Below, piece by piece: positions 48,101 through 50,889 of a stretch of DNA of 54,878 bases (within the stretch, counting starts at the first letter, position 1; each line of letters opens with the position of its first letter). The DNA comes from Acanthaster planci (lineage: Eukaryota; Echinodermata; Asteroidea; Valvatida; Acanthasteridae): positions 791,395 through 846,272 of the forward strand of contig NW_019091405.1 in the NCBI RefSeq assembly GCF_001949145.1. Reading direction: 5' to 3'. The translations under genes and the position numbers were made by a program. The notes under the pieces are model-generated. The model had not been told where the DNA came from and did no database searches. It saw only the letters and a list, made by a program, of their open reading frames with translations.

Positions 48101-49171
48101 GAAAAACGCCTTTACCTTTAAGATTAACATTATATAAACAAACAGTTTAAATAAAGGTATCATAGTTTCTTTACTGATATCTTCTGTCACGAGCAAGTTG
48201 TTTCTTGGTAAGATTCAGGGTTTTGGTCTCATACATGGGCATGCAACCTTTTATCCTAGCATCTTCAGAGAGCAGTGTGCTTCGCTATACGGTGGGTGTT
48301 TGTGGTTGTGAACACCTCTCTCCCAGGTTTATGCTAGTCACGGTTTCGCGGTTACTCGACTGTTGAATATAGCAACGAGTAGCCGCTAATAATAATTTAG
48401 TAAAAGCAAGCCCTAACTTGAATCAAGTACTGTACCTACGGTACAACAAAAAGTGTATTAAGTTTTGTACACTGAGACATACTAAAACATGGAACTCAGA
48501 CTGCCTTAAAATGCTGTGACCTACAGATAACCTACGGATGTGCATTTCCCCGAAACTGGCACATATCATTAGTGCCTTAACACTTCACCTGATTAGTCAA
48601 AACACTTGGCTCTGATTGGTCAACGTCCTTTGCTGTGATTGGTCAAAACTCTTTACTACGATTGGTCCAATCTATGACGGAATAGATCCTGTGTTTTAAT
48701 TGCAACATGGGGGCAGACTGCGTGTATAAACAGTCCAAATATGTCAACAATTATGACAGATGGTTGAGACAATGAGTATAACCCCTGAGGGCAGTGTGAA
48801 TTGTAAAATAAACCGTATAGCCCGACATGCCCACAAAATTGTGGAAACACCACTGTGTAGGAACATTTTCTAATCGCCACTAGATATTCAAGGATGTGAT
48901 TTCTGTTTTCTTGTAGTATCAAAGACAAATGCAAGCGCAGCTGGTCAAACCGCCCGTCTCCCGAGATCCTTGTCCGGTCAAGCCAGCGACTCCCGAGCGG
49001 CCAGAATCTTCTGGAAGGCCGGACGACCAGGAGCCGTCAGAAGGGGAGTCTGAGGACAAAGGGGAAGAGCTGGCGAAGGAAGTGAGTGACGACGTGGCGG
49101 CGACCGGAGGAGAGACAGGAGAGGAAGATAAGGAGGAAAACATGGAAGCCGTGGAGACCAAGGAGCGTTAG
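6090..49171 (+). CDS. AQR: Aquarius (IBP160) spliceosomal intron-binding RNA helicase, 5'-partial, 37 exons
   Basis: Whole-gene entry; exons follow separately. Seen: 37 exons with GT-AG borders and compatible phases give about 1420 residues ending in TAG. The order is a long helical N-terminal region, a middle domain, then SF1 helicase motifs: Walker A GPPGTGKT, Ia [40 protein letters not shown] and [12 protein letters not shown], then an acidic tail. Known for the family: AQR is an ATP-dependent RNA helicase that contacts the intron upstream of the branch site, works in the XAB2/ISY1/PPIE complex, and links splicing to intronic snoRNP assembly and exon-junction loading; it is nuclear. Human AQR is about 1485 residues, so roughly 44 N-terminal residues are missing, probably upstream of the window. 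Odd points: a second copy of exons 14-15 at 18.2-18.9 kb, and a nested minus-strand gene in the last intron. No promoter is visible. Confidence 0.96.
6775..6940 (-). repeat. Dispersed repeat, copy 1
   Basis: Shares a long, colinear similarity with 50612-50775: ACTGCCTTGAGC, GTGTTCATTTTGT, GACGTGACC/GATGTGACC, AACCAGC and AAGTGCAGTT in the same order and spacing. Read on the minus strand, both copies give TALxWFTS and QNEH. The element type is unknown; the remnant lies in the intron between AQR exons 1 and 2. Confidence 0.6.
7052..7133 (+). CDS. AQR: AQR exon 2
   Basis: Encodes (R)[19 protein letters not shown] and then WPNYSPDK, nearly identical to the human protein. It is part of the helical, ARM-like N-terminal domain. 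The acceptor is cggcag, the donor gttagt, and it ends in phase 0. Confidence 0.95.
7784..7858 (+). CDS. AQR: AQR exon 3
   Basis: Twenty-five codons, [20 protein letters not shown] and then VQPWE, matching the human MSICCMVNEKFRENVPAWE segment. Both ends are phase 0. The acceptor is ttcaaag and the donor gtaatt. Confidence 0.95.
8472..8612 (+). CDS. AQR: AQR exon 4
   Basis: Forty-seven codons beginning [18 protein letters not shown] and ending [10 protein letters not shown], in the helical domain. The start after ctgaag, rather than after the AG nine bases later, keeps the three codons that align with human IFK. The donor is gtaaga. Confidence 0.94.
9306..9374 (+). CDS. AQR: AQR exon 5
   Basis: Twenty-three codons, [18 protein letters not shown] and then VCLLP, matching human EVDLIRSQVQQLISLPMW. 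Phase 0 at both ends. The acceptor is tctgcag and the donor gtaagt. Confidence 0.95.
10009..10109 (+). CDS. AQR: AQR exon 6
   Basis: Encodes [20 protein letters not shown] followed by a lysine-rich run ending EKTKAK. The acceptor is tctttcag. The donor gtaaga interrupts the last Lys codon after two bases. It aligns with human [22 protein letters not shown]. Confidence 0.94.
10493..10569 (+). CDS. AQR: AQR exon 7
   Basis: Encodes [20 protein letters not shown] and then SIPETG, aligning with human RRFLSQLIQKFISVLKSVP. It starts with the third base of the Lys codon opened in exon 6. The acceptor is ttttcag and the donor gtacat. Confidence 0.94.
11081..11145 (+). CDS. AQR: AQR exon 8
   Basis: Encodes (G)[18 protein letters not shown] and then DLE; the VHYCERF block is conserved in AQR. 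The acceptor is attttcag and the donor gtgaga, ending in phase 0. Confidence 0.94.
11146..12898. other. AQR intron 8, apart from the MITE
   Basis: 1.75-kb intron. Beyond the MITE at 11375-11953 I see no coding segment, and no other repeat that I can define. Confidence 0.5.
11375..11953 (-). mobile_element. piggyBac-type MITE, minus orientation
   Basis: Right end TTAA at 11954-11957 followed (minus strand) by TCACTCCCTGACGGGG, matching the left end of the piggyBac copy at 30465 (CCACTTCCAGCCGGGG). The left end is a degenerate TTAT at 11371. The whole body matches 28767-29330 in reverse: GTCTTTTGTTACAA, CCCAGATTGTGCAG, AATTTTAAAGAATTTTGAAAA and CGGCCCAGC. It has no transposase, so it would have depended on a full-length piggyBac. 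Confidence 0.75.
12899..13012 (+). CDS. AQR: AQR exon 9
   Basis: Thirty-eight codons containing [20 protein letters not shown], very close to human [20 protein letters not shown]. It lies in the N-terminal helical domain. The preceding intron (11146-12898) carries a piggyBac-type MITE. Confidence 0.95.
13235..13374. repeat. 17-bp tandem repeat (AATAAGGGTCAAAAGAG), 8 copies
   Basis: Eight head-to-tail copies of AATAAGGGTCAAAAGAG; one copy is shortened to 14 bases and another altered to AAATGG. Each unit carries AGGGTCA, which resembles a nuclear-receptor half-site. It lies in the intron between AQR exons 9 and 10. The resemblance is probably incidental. Confidence 0.9.
13568..13681 (+). CDS. 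AQR: AQR exon 10
   Basis: Thirty-eight codons including [20 protein letters not shown] and [10 protein letters not shown]. It aligns along its whole length with human LLDMLKFYTGFEINDQTG. Phase 0 at both ends; the acceptor is ctgcaaag and the donor gtaaga. Confidence 0.96.
14297..14400 (+). CDS. AQR: AQR exon 11
   Basis: Encodes [20 protein letters not shown] followed by [14 protein letters not shown] and part of a Thr codon. It matches human [27 protein letters not shown]. The acceptor is caacag and the donor gtaagt. Confidence 0.95.
14520..14745 (-). mobile_element. tRNA-derived SINE-like sequence
   Basis: On the minus strand a tRNA-like head carries a B-box-like GGTTCAATTCC, preceded by a possible A-box region (GGCACGGATGACTAGTG). 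A body of about 150 bases follows, with runs of T and G. The two promoter blocks and the intronic position fit a retroposed SINE. No clear 3' tail or target duplication. Confidence 0.5.
14914..15125. mobile_element. MITE with ~37-bp inverted termini (GGGTCATTCC)
   Basis: The left arm at 14914-14950 and right arm at 15089-15125 are inverted copies: GGGTCATTCCxTGAGGTTGG, then GGCAC, TTTGTGA and GG. Pairing continues inward through TTGATACAT. The total is 212 bases with no open frame. The duplication at the insertion site is not clear, so the superfamily is open. Confidence 0.75.
15182..15284 (+). CDS. AQR: AQR exon 12
   Basis: Encodes (T)[19 protein letters not shown] and then [14 protein letters not shown], aligning with human LHQVASYLCLLPTLP and FDKEFLLELL. 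It supplies the third base of the Thr codon from exon 11. The acceptor is tttatag and the donor gtaagc. Confidence 0.95.
16153..16273 (+). CDS. AQR: AQR exon 13
   Basis: Encodes [20 protein letters not shown] followed by [20 protein letters not shown], near identical to human [23 protein letters not shown]. It ends one base into a Gly codon. The donor is gtaagc. Confidence 0.96.
17085..17177 (+). CDS. AQR: AQR exon 14 (first copy)
   Basis: Encodes (G)[19 protein letters not shown] and then [11 protein letters not shown]. It starts with two bases that finish the Gly codon of exon 13 and ends one base into a Tyr codon. An identical second copy lies at 18200-18292. Confidence 0.95.
17341..17660. 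repeat. 160-bp intronic tandem duplication
   Basis: Two copies of exactly 160 bases, from GTGACCTCTGTTGYCAGATG to the ATTTACA end, in the intron between exons 14 and 15. Unit 2 of the larger duplication has only one copy at this place (about 18461-18620). Confidence 0.92.
17793..17893 (+). CDS. AQR: AQR exon 15 (first copy)
   Basis: Encodes (Y)[19 protein letters not shown] and then [14 protein letters not shown]. It matches human YEIRQDIEDSVSRMKPW and FGGWARMAQ. It ends in phase 0 with donor gtgaga. A second copy at 18754-18854 differs by synonymous changes only. Confidence 0.95.
18200..18292 (+). CDS. AQR: AQR exon 14, duplicated copy
   Basis: Same 93-base sequence, splice borders and flanking intron as 17085-17177. 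Exon 15 ends in phase 0, whereas this exon needs an incoming single base. Splicing it after exon 15 therefore reads VVWPYPS and then stops. It can only work as an alternative to the first copy, or it is the other haplotype of the same exon. Confidence 0.85.
18754..18854 (+). CDS. AQR: AQR exon 15, duplicated copy
   Basis: Same protein as 17793-17893. The differences I see (gaccTt/gaccTc and aaCggg/aaTggg) are silent. The acceptor tract has a longer T run. It joins the downstream exon at 19713 in phase 0 equally well, so a transcript could use either copy but not all four exons in series. Confidence 0.85.
19713..19839 (+). CDS. AQR: AQR exon 16
   Basis: Encodes [20 protein letters not shown] followed by [20 protein letters not shown] and WE. 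It opens the domain after the helical region; the [14 protein letters not shown] block is highly conserved in AQR. It ends one base into a Gly codon. The donor is gtacat. Confidence 0.96.
20303..20473 (+). CDS. AQR: AQR exon 17
   Basis: Encodes [20 protein letters not shown] and later [15 protein letters not shown] and GRVIED. It matches human [22 protein letters not shown] and VRGCEIQGML. This is the beta-rich middle region. The donor is gtaaga. Confidence 0.96.
21275..21441 (+). CDS. AQR: AQR exon 18
   Basis: Encodes (G)[19 protein letters not shown] and then PNQYQQDM with [20 protein letters not shown] at its end. The NQYQQDM and [10 protein letters not shown] blocks are identical to human AQR. 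Ends in phase 0. Confidence 0.96.
21832..22073 (+). CDS. AQR: AQR exon 19
   Basis: One of the two largest AQR exons, about 81 codons. It begins [20 protein letters not shown], followed by [10 protein letters not shown], identical or nearly so to human, and ends in PPF plus two bases of Arg. GC content is clearly higher than in the flanking introns. Confidence 0.97.
22194..22375. mobile_element. 182-bp MITE flanked by TTAA
   Basis: TTAA at 22190-22193 and 22376-22379 flank inverted ends CCCCTTCATACCAGGA and CCCCTTCACGCTGGGA (complement). The TTAA duplication and CC-start ends fit a piggyBac-type non-autonomous element, distinct from the family at 11375 and 28767. No open frame. Confidence 0.8.
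22391..22613. mobile_element. MITE, copy 2 of the family at 455-630
   Basis: Inverted ends GGTCATTCTGTAAATTTGGG and the complement of ACCCCAAATTTCTAGAATCACC. The first half matches the minus strand of 530-630. It begins 12 bases after another MITE's TTAA, so insertions are clustered in this intron. Confidence 0.6.
23304..23441 (+). CDS. AQR: AQR exon 20
   Basis: Encodes (R)[19 protein letters not shown] followed by a variable acidic linker and [19 protein letters not shown]. The conserved [20 protein letters not shown] block precedes the helicase core. The basic KKRK run sits at the same place as the human GKKRK. Confidence 0.96.
23765..23834 (+). CDS. AQR: AQR exon 21
   Basis: Encodes (R)[19 protein letters not shown] and then GLTM, the Q-motif-like segment just before Walker A (human [19 protein letters not shown]). 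Ends in phase 0 with donor gtaggt. Confidence 0.96.
24892..25002 (+). CDS. AQR: AQR exon 22: helicase motif I (Walker A)
   Basis: Encodes [20 protein letters not shown] and then [25 protein letters not shown] is the ATP-binding P-loop of SF1 helicases and its Lys and Thr are present. THSNQ begins motif Ia. Phase 0 at both ends. Confidence 0.98.
25505..25614 (+). CDS. AQR: AQR exon 23
   Basis: Encodes [20 protein letters not shown] followed by [16 protein letters not shown] and two bases of Arg. It completes motif Ia. It is almost residue-for-residue identical to human AQR. The donor is gtgaga. Confidence 0.97.
25615..27198. other. AQR intron 23, apart from the retroelement relic
   Basis: 1.58-kb intron. 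Besides the relic at 25855-26040 I see no exon or defined repeat. The minus-strand frame 25845-26393 is the shadow of the relic and its flank. Confidence 0.45.
25855..26040 (+). mobile_element. Retroelement relic (reverse-transcriptase C-terminal region)
   Basis: The plus-strand frame reads [20 protein letters not shown], then IEHW, a stop, then [12 protein letters not shown] and [15 protein letters not shown]. The order IDW-x-xTK, E-xxW, R-x-KEAIxIxxH, G-x-xxSxxW resembles the segment after the reverse transcriptase in animal retroelements, often called the GIY-YIG-associated end of Penelope-like elements. The in-frame stop and the lack of the rest make it a relic. Lineage assignment is tentative. 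Confidence 0.5.
27199..27334 (+). CDS. AQR: AQR exon 24
   Basis: Encodes (R)[19 protein letters not shown] and later [14 protein letters not shown]. It lies within RecA1; the SYTCETAG block is conserved in AQR. It starts with the third base of the exon 23 Arg codon and ends in phase 0. Confidence 0.96.
27682..27804 (+). CDS. AQR: AQR exon 25
   Basis: Forty-one codons beginning [20 protein letters not shown] and ending in [14 protein letters not shown]. The middle is a variable loop; the FPFHxYFxNAPQ end is conserved. Phase 0 at both ends. Confidence 0.95.
28255..28302 (+). CDS. AQR: AQR exon 26
   Basis: Sixteen codons, [16 protein letters not shown], matching human PIFKGRSYEEDMEIAE. The acceptor is acgacag and the donor gtaaga. 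Confidence 0.94.
28767..29330 (+). mobile_element. piggyBac-type MITE, plus orientation
   Basis: Left end (after TGTAA) CCACATCGTGCCGGGG, then ACCGGAGG, ATAGCCGGGGTG and AAATTGGAC, matching the left end of the piggyBac copy at 30465. Internally it shares TTAGCGGAGGTAATCCGT with that copy (28924 and 30795). Its right end has GAAGATATGAATTTTCAAAG and GGCCCAGC, like the piggyBac right end near 33770-33820. A deletion derivative of about 564 bases without transposase. A reversed copy sits at 11375-11953. Confidence 0.78.
29584..29625 (+). CDS. AQR: AQR exon 27
   Basis: Fourteen codons, [14 protein letters not shown], matching human GCFRHIKKIFTQLE. A tiny exon in phase 0 at both ends. The intron before it carries a piggyBac-type MITE (28767-29330). 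Confidence 0.94.
30107..30244 (+). CDS. AQR: AQR exon 28
   Basis: Forty-six codons including [20 protein letters not shown] and [17 protein letters not shown]. The [15 protein letters not shown] stretch is identical to human. The next intron (30245-34338) is lengthened by the piggyBac insertion. Confidence 0.97.
30465..33838 (+). mobile_element. piggyBac-family transposon (decayed, 3.4 kb)
   Basis: TTAA at 30461-30464 and 33839-33842 bounds the element. The ends are CCACTTCCAGCCGGGG on the left and CCATTATATGCGCTGCCGGG on the right (complement). It contains a broken transposase at 31068-32745 and AT-rich flanks. It sits in AQR intron 28 in the same orientation as the gene. Known: piggyBac elements insert at TTAA and excise precisely. 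Confidence 0.85.
31068..32745 (+). pseudogene. piggyBac transposase pseudogene (DDE_Tnp_1_7 type)
   Basis: The ATG at 31068 opens an acidic, Ser-rich N-terminus typical of piggyBac. The catalytic region follows, with [30 protein letters not shown] (first Asp), [12 protein letters not shown] (second Asp), [10 protein letters not shown] followed by a shifted GRDQ (third Asp), and [21 protein letters not shown]-terminal Cys-rich finger, CVLC-x12-CDRC-x4-CFAPC, ends at TAA. Seen breaks: frameshifts near 31460-31500, 31755 and 32325, a stop TAG at 32533 and a TGA at 32575. No full-length protein can be made, so this copy is not autonomous. Confidence 0.9.
34339..34410 (+). CDS. AQR: AQR exon 29: helicase motif II
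   Basis: Twenty-four codons, [20 protein letters not shown] and then LLLQ, identical to human over nearly all residues. MEESAQ is the Walker B-type motif II of this SF1 subfamily, which binds magnesium-ATP. Donor gtgggt. Confidence 0.97.
35648..35835 (+). CDS. AQR: AQR exon 30: helicase motif III
   Basis: Encodes [20 protein letters not shown] followed by [15 protein letters not shown] and [18 protein letters not shown] is motif III (GDxxQLPP). It ends two bases into a Ser codon completed by exon 31. Confidence 0.97.
36260..36431 (+). CDS. AQR: AQR exon 31
   Basis: Encodes (S)[19 protein letters not shown] and later [20 protein letters not shown]. It is the start of RecA2 (human LCNLYNWRYKNLGNLPHV). 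Ends in phase 0 with donor gtgagt. Confidence 0.96.
37770..37940 (+). CDS. AQR: AQR exon 32
   Basis: Fifty-seven codons including [20 protein letters not shown] and [16 protein letters not shown]. The ILTTYNGQ region corresponds to motif IV of RecA2. It ends in PSK at phase 0. Confidence 0.97.
38373..38458 (+). CDS. AQR: AQR exon 33: helicase motif V
   Basis: Encodes [20 protein letters not shown] and then RTRAVGHL, identical to human. [12 protein letters not shown] is motif V, coupling ATP and RNA binding. It ends two bases into an Arg codon; the donor gttggt is weaker than its neighbours. Confidence 0.97.
38945..39056 (+). CDS. AQR: AQR exon 34: helicase motif VI
   Basis: Encodes (R)[19 protein letters not shown] and then [29 protein letters not shown] is motif VI with its arginine finger. 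Ends in phase 0. Confidence 0.97.
39309..39377 (+). CDS. AQR: AQR exon 35
   Basis: Twenty-three codons, [20 protein letters not shown] and then TKK, aligning with human [21 protein letters not shown]. The acceptor is cttacag and the donor gtaaat. Confidence 0.92.
39885..41176 (+). mobile_element. 1.29-kb DNA transposon with TATTAC target duplication
   Basis: Perfect 14-base inverted ends CAGAGCTGCCAAGT, flanked by the direct repeat TATTAC at 39879-39884 and 41177-41182. Inside (40510-40830) two overlapping frames give [20 protein letters not shown], then [15 protein letters not shown], and [19 protein letters not shown]. This order resembles the zinc-finger N-terminus of hAT/ZBED-like transposases. 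The catalytic domain is absent. A 6-base duplication does not fit hAT (8 bases); IS3EU-type elements are one alternative. Truncated and non-autonomous. Confidence 0.75.
40514..40832 (+). pseudogene. Truncated transposase N-terminus (zinc-finger region)
   Basis: The ATG at 40514 starts [20 protein letters not shown]. The frame then slips near 40605-40625, where the finger-like segment [20 protein letters not shown] continues in another frame. A later [20 protein letters not shown] segment resembles the post-finger region of ZBED-like transposases. It ends at TAG/TAA before any catalytic residues. Confidence 0.5.
41784..41897 (+). CDS. AQR: AQR exon 36
   Basis: Thirty-eight codons with [20 protein letters not shown], matching human [20 protein letters not shown]. 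The donor is gtcagt after a Gly codon; using the next G instead would break phase. The following intron is the longest, about 7.0 kb. Confidence 0.94.
41898..43370. other. Last AQR intron, left part: nothing recognised
   Basis: AT-rich, many stop codons on both strands, no defined repeat or exon found. Confidence 0.45.
43380..43592 (-). mobile_element. tRNA-derived SINE
   Basis: Minus strand: a head starting GGTGTCGGTAGCAAAGTGGT with an A-box-like TAGCAAAGTGG and a B-box GGTTCGAATGC. The body contains GGGCAAGTCGCTTGTCTCTC and GACTGGCATCCCGTCCGG. The tRNA-like 5' end followed by a conserved-looking body is the plan of tRNA SINEs. The 3' end is uncertain. Confidence 0.6.
43768..44165 (-). pseudogene. 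Decayed copy 2 of an unrecognised family (DDQxTF)
   Basis: Minus-strand frame: [39 protein letters not shown] and FAFTRSG, then a shift into [13 protein letters not shown] and VIVKTES. It aligns with 44624-44985 ([29 protein letters not shown]). The hydrophobic run before DDQ could be a signal peptide. At least one frameshift and one stop. I do not recognise the family. Confidence 0.55.
44624..44985 (-). pseudogene. Decayed copy 1 of an unrecognised family (DDQxTF)
   Basis: Minus strand: [20 protein letters not shown], then [18 protein letters not shown], an in-frame TAG, then [39 protein letters not shown] and [15 protein letters not shown], stop. The stop at about 44850 splits it. The frame is otherwise open for more than 110 codons and matches the copy at 43768-44165, so it was once coding. 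It could instead be a real gene with a sequencing error. Confidence 0.6.
45102..45872 (-). CDS. Secreted cysteine-rich protein, 256 aa, nested in AQR intron
   Basis: Single intact frame on the minus strand. The start [20 protein letters not shown] is a typical signal peptide. The mature part has about 20 cysteines in two regions. The first is C-x15-C-x6-C-x3-C (from [11 protein letters not shown] to YCWRPC). The second is [50 protein letters not shown] and [13 protein letters not shown], then a hydrophobic/aromatic end. I believe similar uncharacterised secreted proteins occur in marine invertebrates, but cannot name a family. The second half loosely recalls stanniocalcin spacing (inference). 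It is transcribed against AQR, in its last intron. No intron is needed. Promoter not identified. Confidence 0.8.
   Translation of the reverse strand: MSKMRHMFLLVILGCLHAACGGTDCNPATGPDDGFVCSNLSSPISKPEWYVCLNDDYLWILTSGADQCRDGAAYCWRPCSVEDKSGRRTCSRHEIFPTQPFLSSRCYNPPGKTCSWYRECLNVKQPCDGSKYDYALSFGERFCEAYDKTYHTFSDKAKQWIDAVRSCLQVKLVYVLRPWETLTCEEIQAAAFRSHTGCYLSPAPGAPSICSLDALDWWRIFWTIKGAFFSETYQSIKGFFDTAVKGCLCSGKSWFT
45900..47100. other. Upstream of nested gene: nothing recognised
   Basis: No coding segment or repeat that I can support. The plus-strand frame 46819-47214 partly mirrors the cysteine-rich fragment on the other strand and is not called. Confidence 0.4.
47109..47433 (-). pseudogene. Fragment related to the nested cysteine-rich protein (N-terminal part)
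   Basis: ATG at 47433 gives [20 protein letters not shown], a signal peptide, then [14 protein letters not shown] one-base shift leads to [20 protein letters not shown] and on to a stop at 47109. Its WFSC-x15-C-x6-C-x3-C spacing is identical to the first cysteine block of the protein at 45102-45872 (WYVC-x15-C-x6-C-x3-C). The second block (CSWYRECL) is absent. It is either a truncated pseudogene or a first exon with a sequencing error. Confidence 0.6.
47434..48591. other. Last AQR intron, no gene recognised
   Basis: AT-rich. A TATATAAA-like stretch at about 48131 is not linked to any gene. The open frame 47754-48029 has no recognisable features. Confidence 0.4.
48592..48683 (-). promoter_or_regulatory. 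Four CCAAT-like boxes at exact 23-bp spacing
   Basis: ATTGGTC begins at 48615, 48638 and 48661, and ATTAGTC at 48592, each exactly 23 bases apart. On the minus strand each perfect copy is GACCAAT, the NF-Y-type CCAAT box. It is also a small tandem repeat (ATTGGTCAAxxxxxTTTxCTxxG). It lies about 1.2 kb upstream of the minus-strand fragment at 47433. A promoter role is inference. Confidence 0.5.
48917..49171 (+). CDS. AQR: AQR exon 37: acidic tail and stop
   Basis: Eighty-four codons and TAG. It begins [17 protein letters not shown] and ends in a Glu/Asp-rich, low-complexity tail ([16 protein letters not shown]). Human AQR also ends in a variable acidic tail, so homology here rests on position and composition. 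The acceptor is ttgtag. The final codons and stop are repeated once at a 52-base spacing just downstream. Confidence 0.88.
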   Translation, partial: YQRQMQAQLVKPPVSRDPCPVKPATPERPESSGRPDDQEPSEGESEDKGEELAKEVSDDVAATGGETGEEDKEENMEAVETKER

Positions 49172-49243
49172 TTGGGGACAAAAGAGAAAAAAACAGGAAG
49201 CCGTGGAGACCAAGGAGCGTTAGTTGGGGACAAAAGAGAAGAG
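49144..49243 (+). repeat. 52-bp direct repeat across the AQR stop codon
   Basis: GGAAGCCGTGGAGACCAAGG, the codons before the stop and the stop context GAGCGTTAGTTGGGGAC, occur at 49144 and again at 49196. The second copy falls in the 3' untranslated region and is not translated. If the first stop were lost, the frame would not simply repeat, because 52 is not a multiple of three. Confidence 0.9.
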
Positions 49244-50334
49244 GAACCAATTTCCACTGTATTTTGGTATTTGTTGGGAAAGGTCACACACTAGATATCA
49301 TGCATAGTTTGATGATTGCGAAGAGATTTCTGTACGGACCCTTCTTTTATAGGCCTACATAAGAACTTATGAACAAGAATTGTAACCGTTGTGTTCCATC
49401 TCTCCGTTCTGACTAGACTTGATTCGAGTCTACGTTCTGACGTGTTCATTCGAAAGAGTATTTTATTTAACCTCCCTTTCTGTTTGGAGTTGCCTTTGTA
49501 TACAGTGGCTTTGGACATACAAGTACGCTTGGTTTCGTCAGCAGTAGAACTCCATGCCAGGGGATGAGGGGGGAGTGCGTGCTATGTTACCTCTGTGAAA
49601 CTCTTTAATAATTGATTAACAATAAGAATTAACAGATGGTTCGTATAAAAAAAATAATCACAGGGCCTCTCACGGATTTCTCATGTCTGCCTCACGTTCC
49701 TCGACTCTAGTCGTAGCTTATGGCCCGATCTTGTTTTATGGTACAGTGGCCGAGGATGAAAATTAGGGAAGGTGATCGTAATTATTACAGGATAATTGAA
49801 GCTATACGTATTAAAGTACACTGAGATCCAAATAAGGGAGGTTAAAGTCGAGGTGAAGCTACATCAATATCGTTTGTTAGAGAAAAGACGTGTAAACGCT
49901 TGGAATCGTTGAAGTTGCTCAACTGTAACTTTTCTGAACTCGGTCTGTTGTACATATGTATTTGACTACTTTTTACAGGAGTTCTGTGTATTTGATAAGC
50001 TAAAAAGTGCTACCTTTGTGTAACAGTTAACGCACTGGTTGGTGTTCATGGGGATCAGACAAGAAATTGATGGCAAACATTGGCGGCAGCATGAAAGCTA
50101 GTTTACTCTTGTACTCTTTTGGTCCTGGTTTTCTTGATTTCGTTTATGCAGTCAGCTATGCGTCAATGTAAGTTTTGTACGTTCTCGTAGTGACTTTTTT
50201 TGCTGAAATGTTTTGTTCCTTTACGCTTGGCCTGTGTGAAGGATCGACCCTGGGAGCTTCACGTCACGCCTAACAACAGTAACCATGACATCACAGCCAC
50301 AGACGTTTGTCTTTATTTGTGTCAGAAATGAAAA
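49244..50334. other. AQR 3' untranslated and downstream sequence
   Basis: No coding segment seen. An ATTAAA near 49808 could be a polyadenylation signal but no AATAAA was found, so the transcript end is undetermined. Confidence 0.4.
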
Positions 50335-50393
50335 TTAACCCTAACCCTCCTCAATCCTTCACCTGTTGGAGGATTGAGGAGGGTTAGGGTTAA
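50335..50393. repeat. Perfect 23-bp inverted repeat with telomere-like arms
   Basis: Arms at 50335-50357 and 50371-50393 are exact complements with a 13-base loop. Each contains two telomere-like units (TTAACCCTAACCC and its complement) plus a CTCCTCAATCC segment. Cruciform-capable; could be a relic of a foldback element. Confidence 0.95.
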
Positions 50394-50611
50394 AAGCATC
50401 GGCATTTTATGCGTACTTGTACATTTCCAAGTAAAATGAAGTTTCCTGTAGAGGAGTTTATCTTTTCACGGCAGTAGTCAGCGACACTTGACAATAATAT
50501 TGTACCAGTTTGTATTAAAACAAGGTCATGTCACATCGACGGTTGTCTGTTTTGATTTTATTTCTAGAGTGGAATGACAGCGGAAGCCCCCAGTGGTGGT
50601 TGTGGTCACGT

Positions 50612-50775
50612 ACTTGAACTGCCTTGAGCGAAAGCACCCCCCTCAACGGTTGAGAAGAGCCATTAGTGGGGAAGTGTTCATTTTGTTGATAGCGATGTGA
50701 CCACAACGTATGCTTTTCATTGTCGCTCGTAAACCAGCTAAGTGCAGTTCCCAACGAAGGAGCCCGAGTACCTCC
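50612..50775 (-). repeat. Dispersed repeat, copy 2
   Basis: Colinear with 6775-6940. On the minus strand it reads TALSWFTSDNEKHTLWSHRY and QQNEHFPTNGSSQPLRG, where copy 1 has [17 protein letters not shown] and QNEHIP. The shared reading suggests an old coding or structural repeat; no full element is defined. Confidence 0.6.
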
Positions 50776-50889
50776 CGCTCGGGGCACATAAGTGGGTGCA
50801 AACGTTTGTTGGAAGAACTTCCATGTGCTGTGACATGTCGACCGTAGGGAACGGGGATACAAGAAAGTGTTTTCGATTTGAAAACGCAT

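Noticed and set aside
48919-49250. Minus-strand Ser/Pro-rich frames opposite AQR exon 37
   Set aside because: Complement of the acidic AQR tail; low complexity explains the lack of stops.
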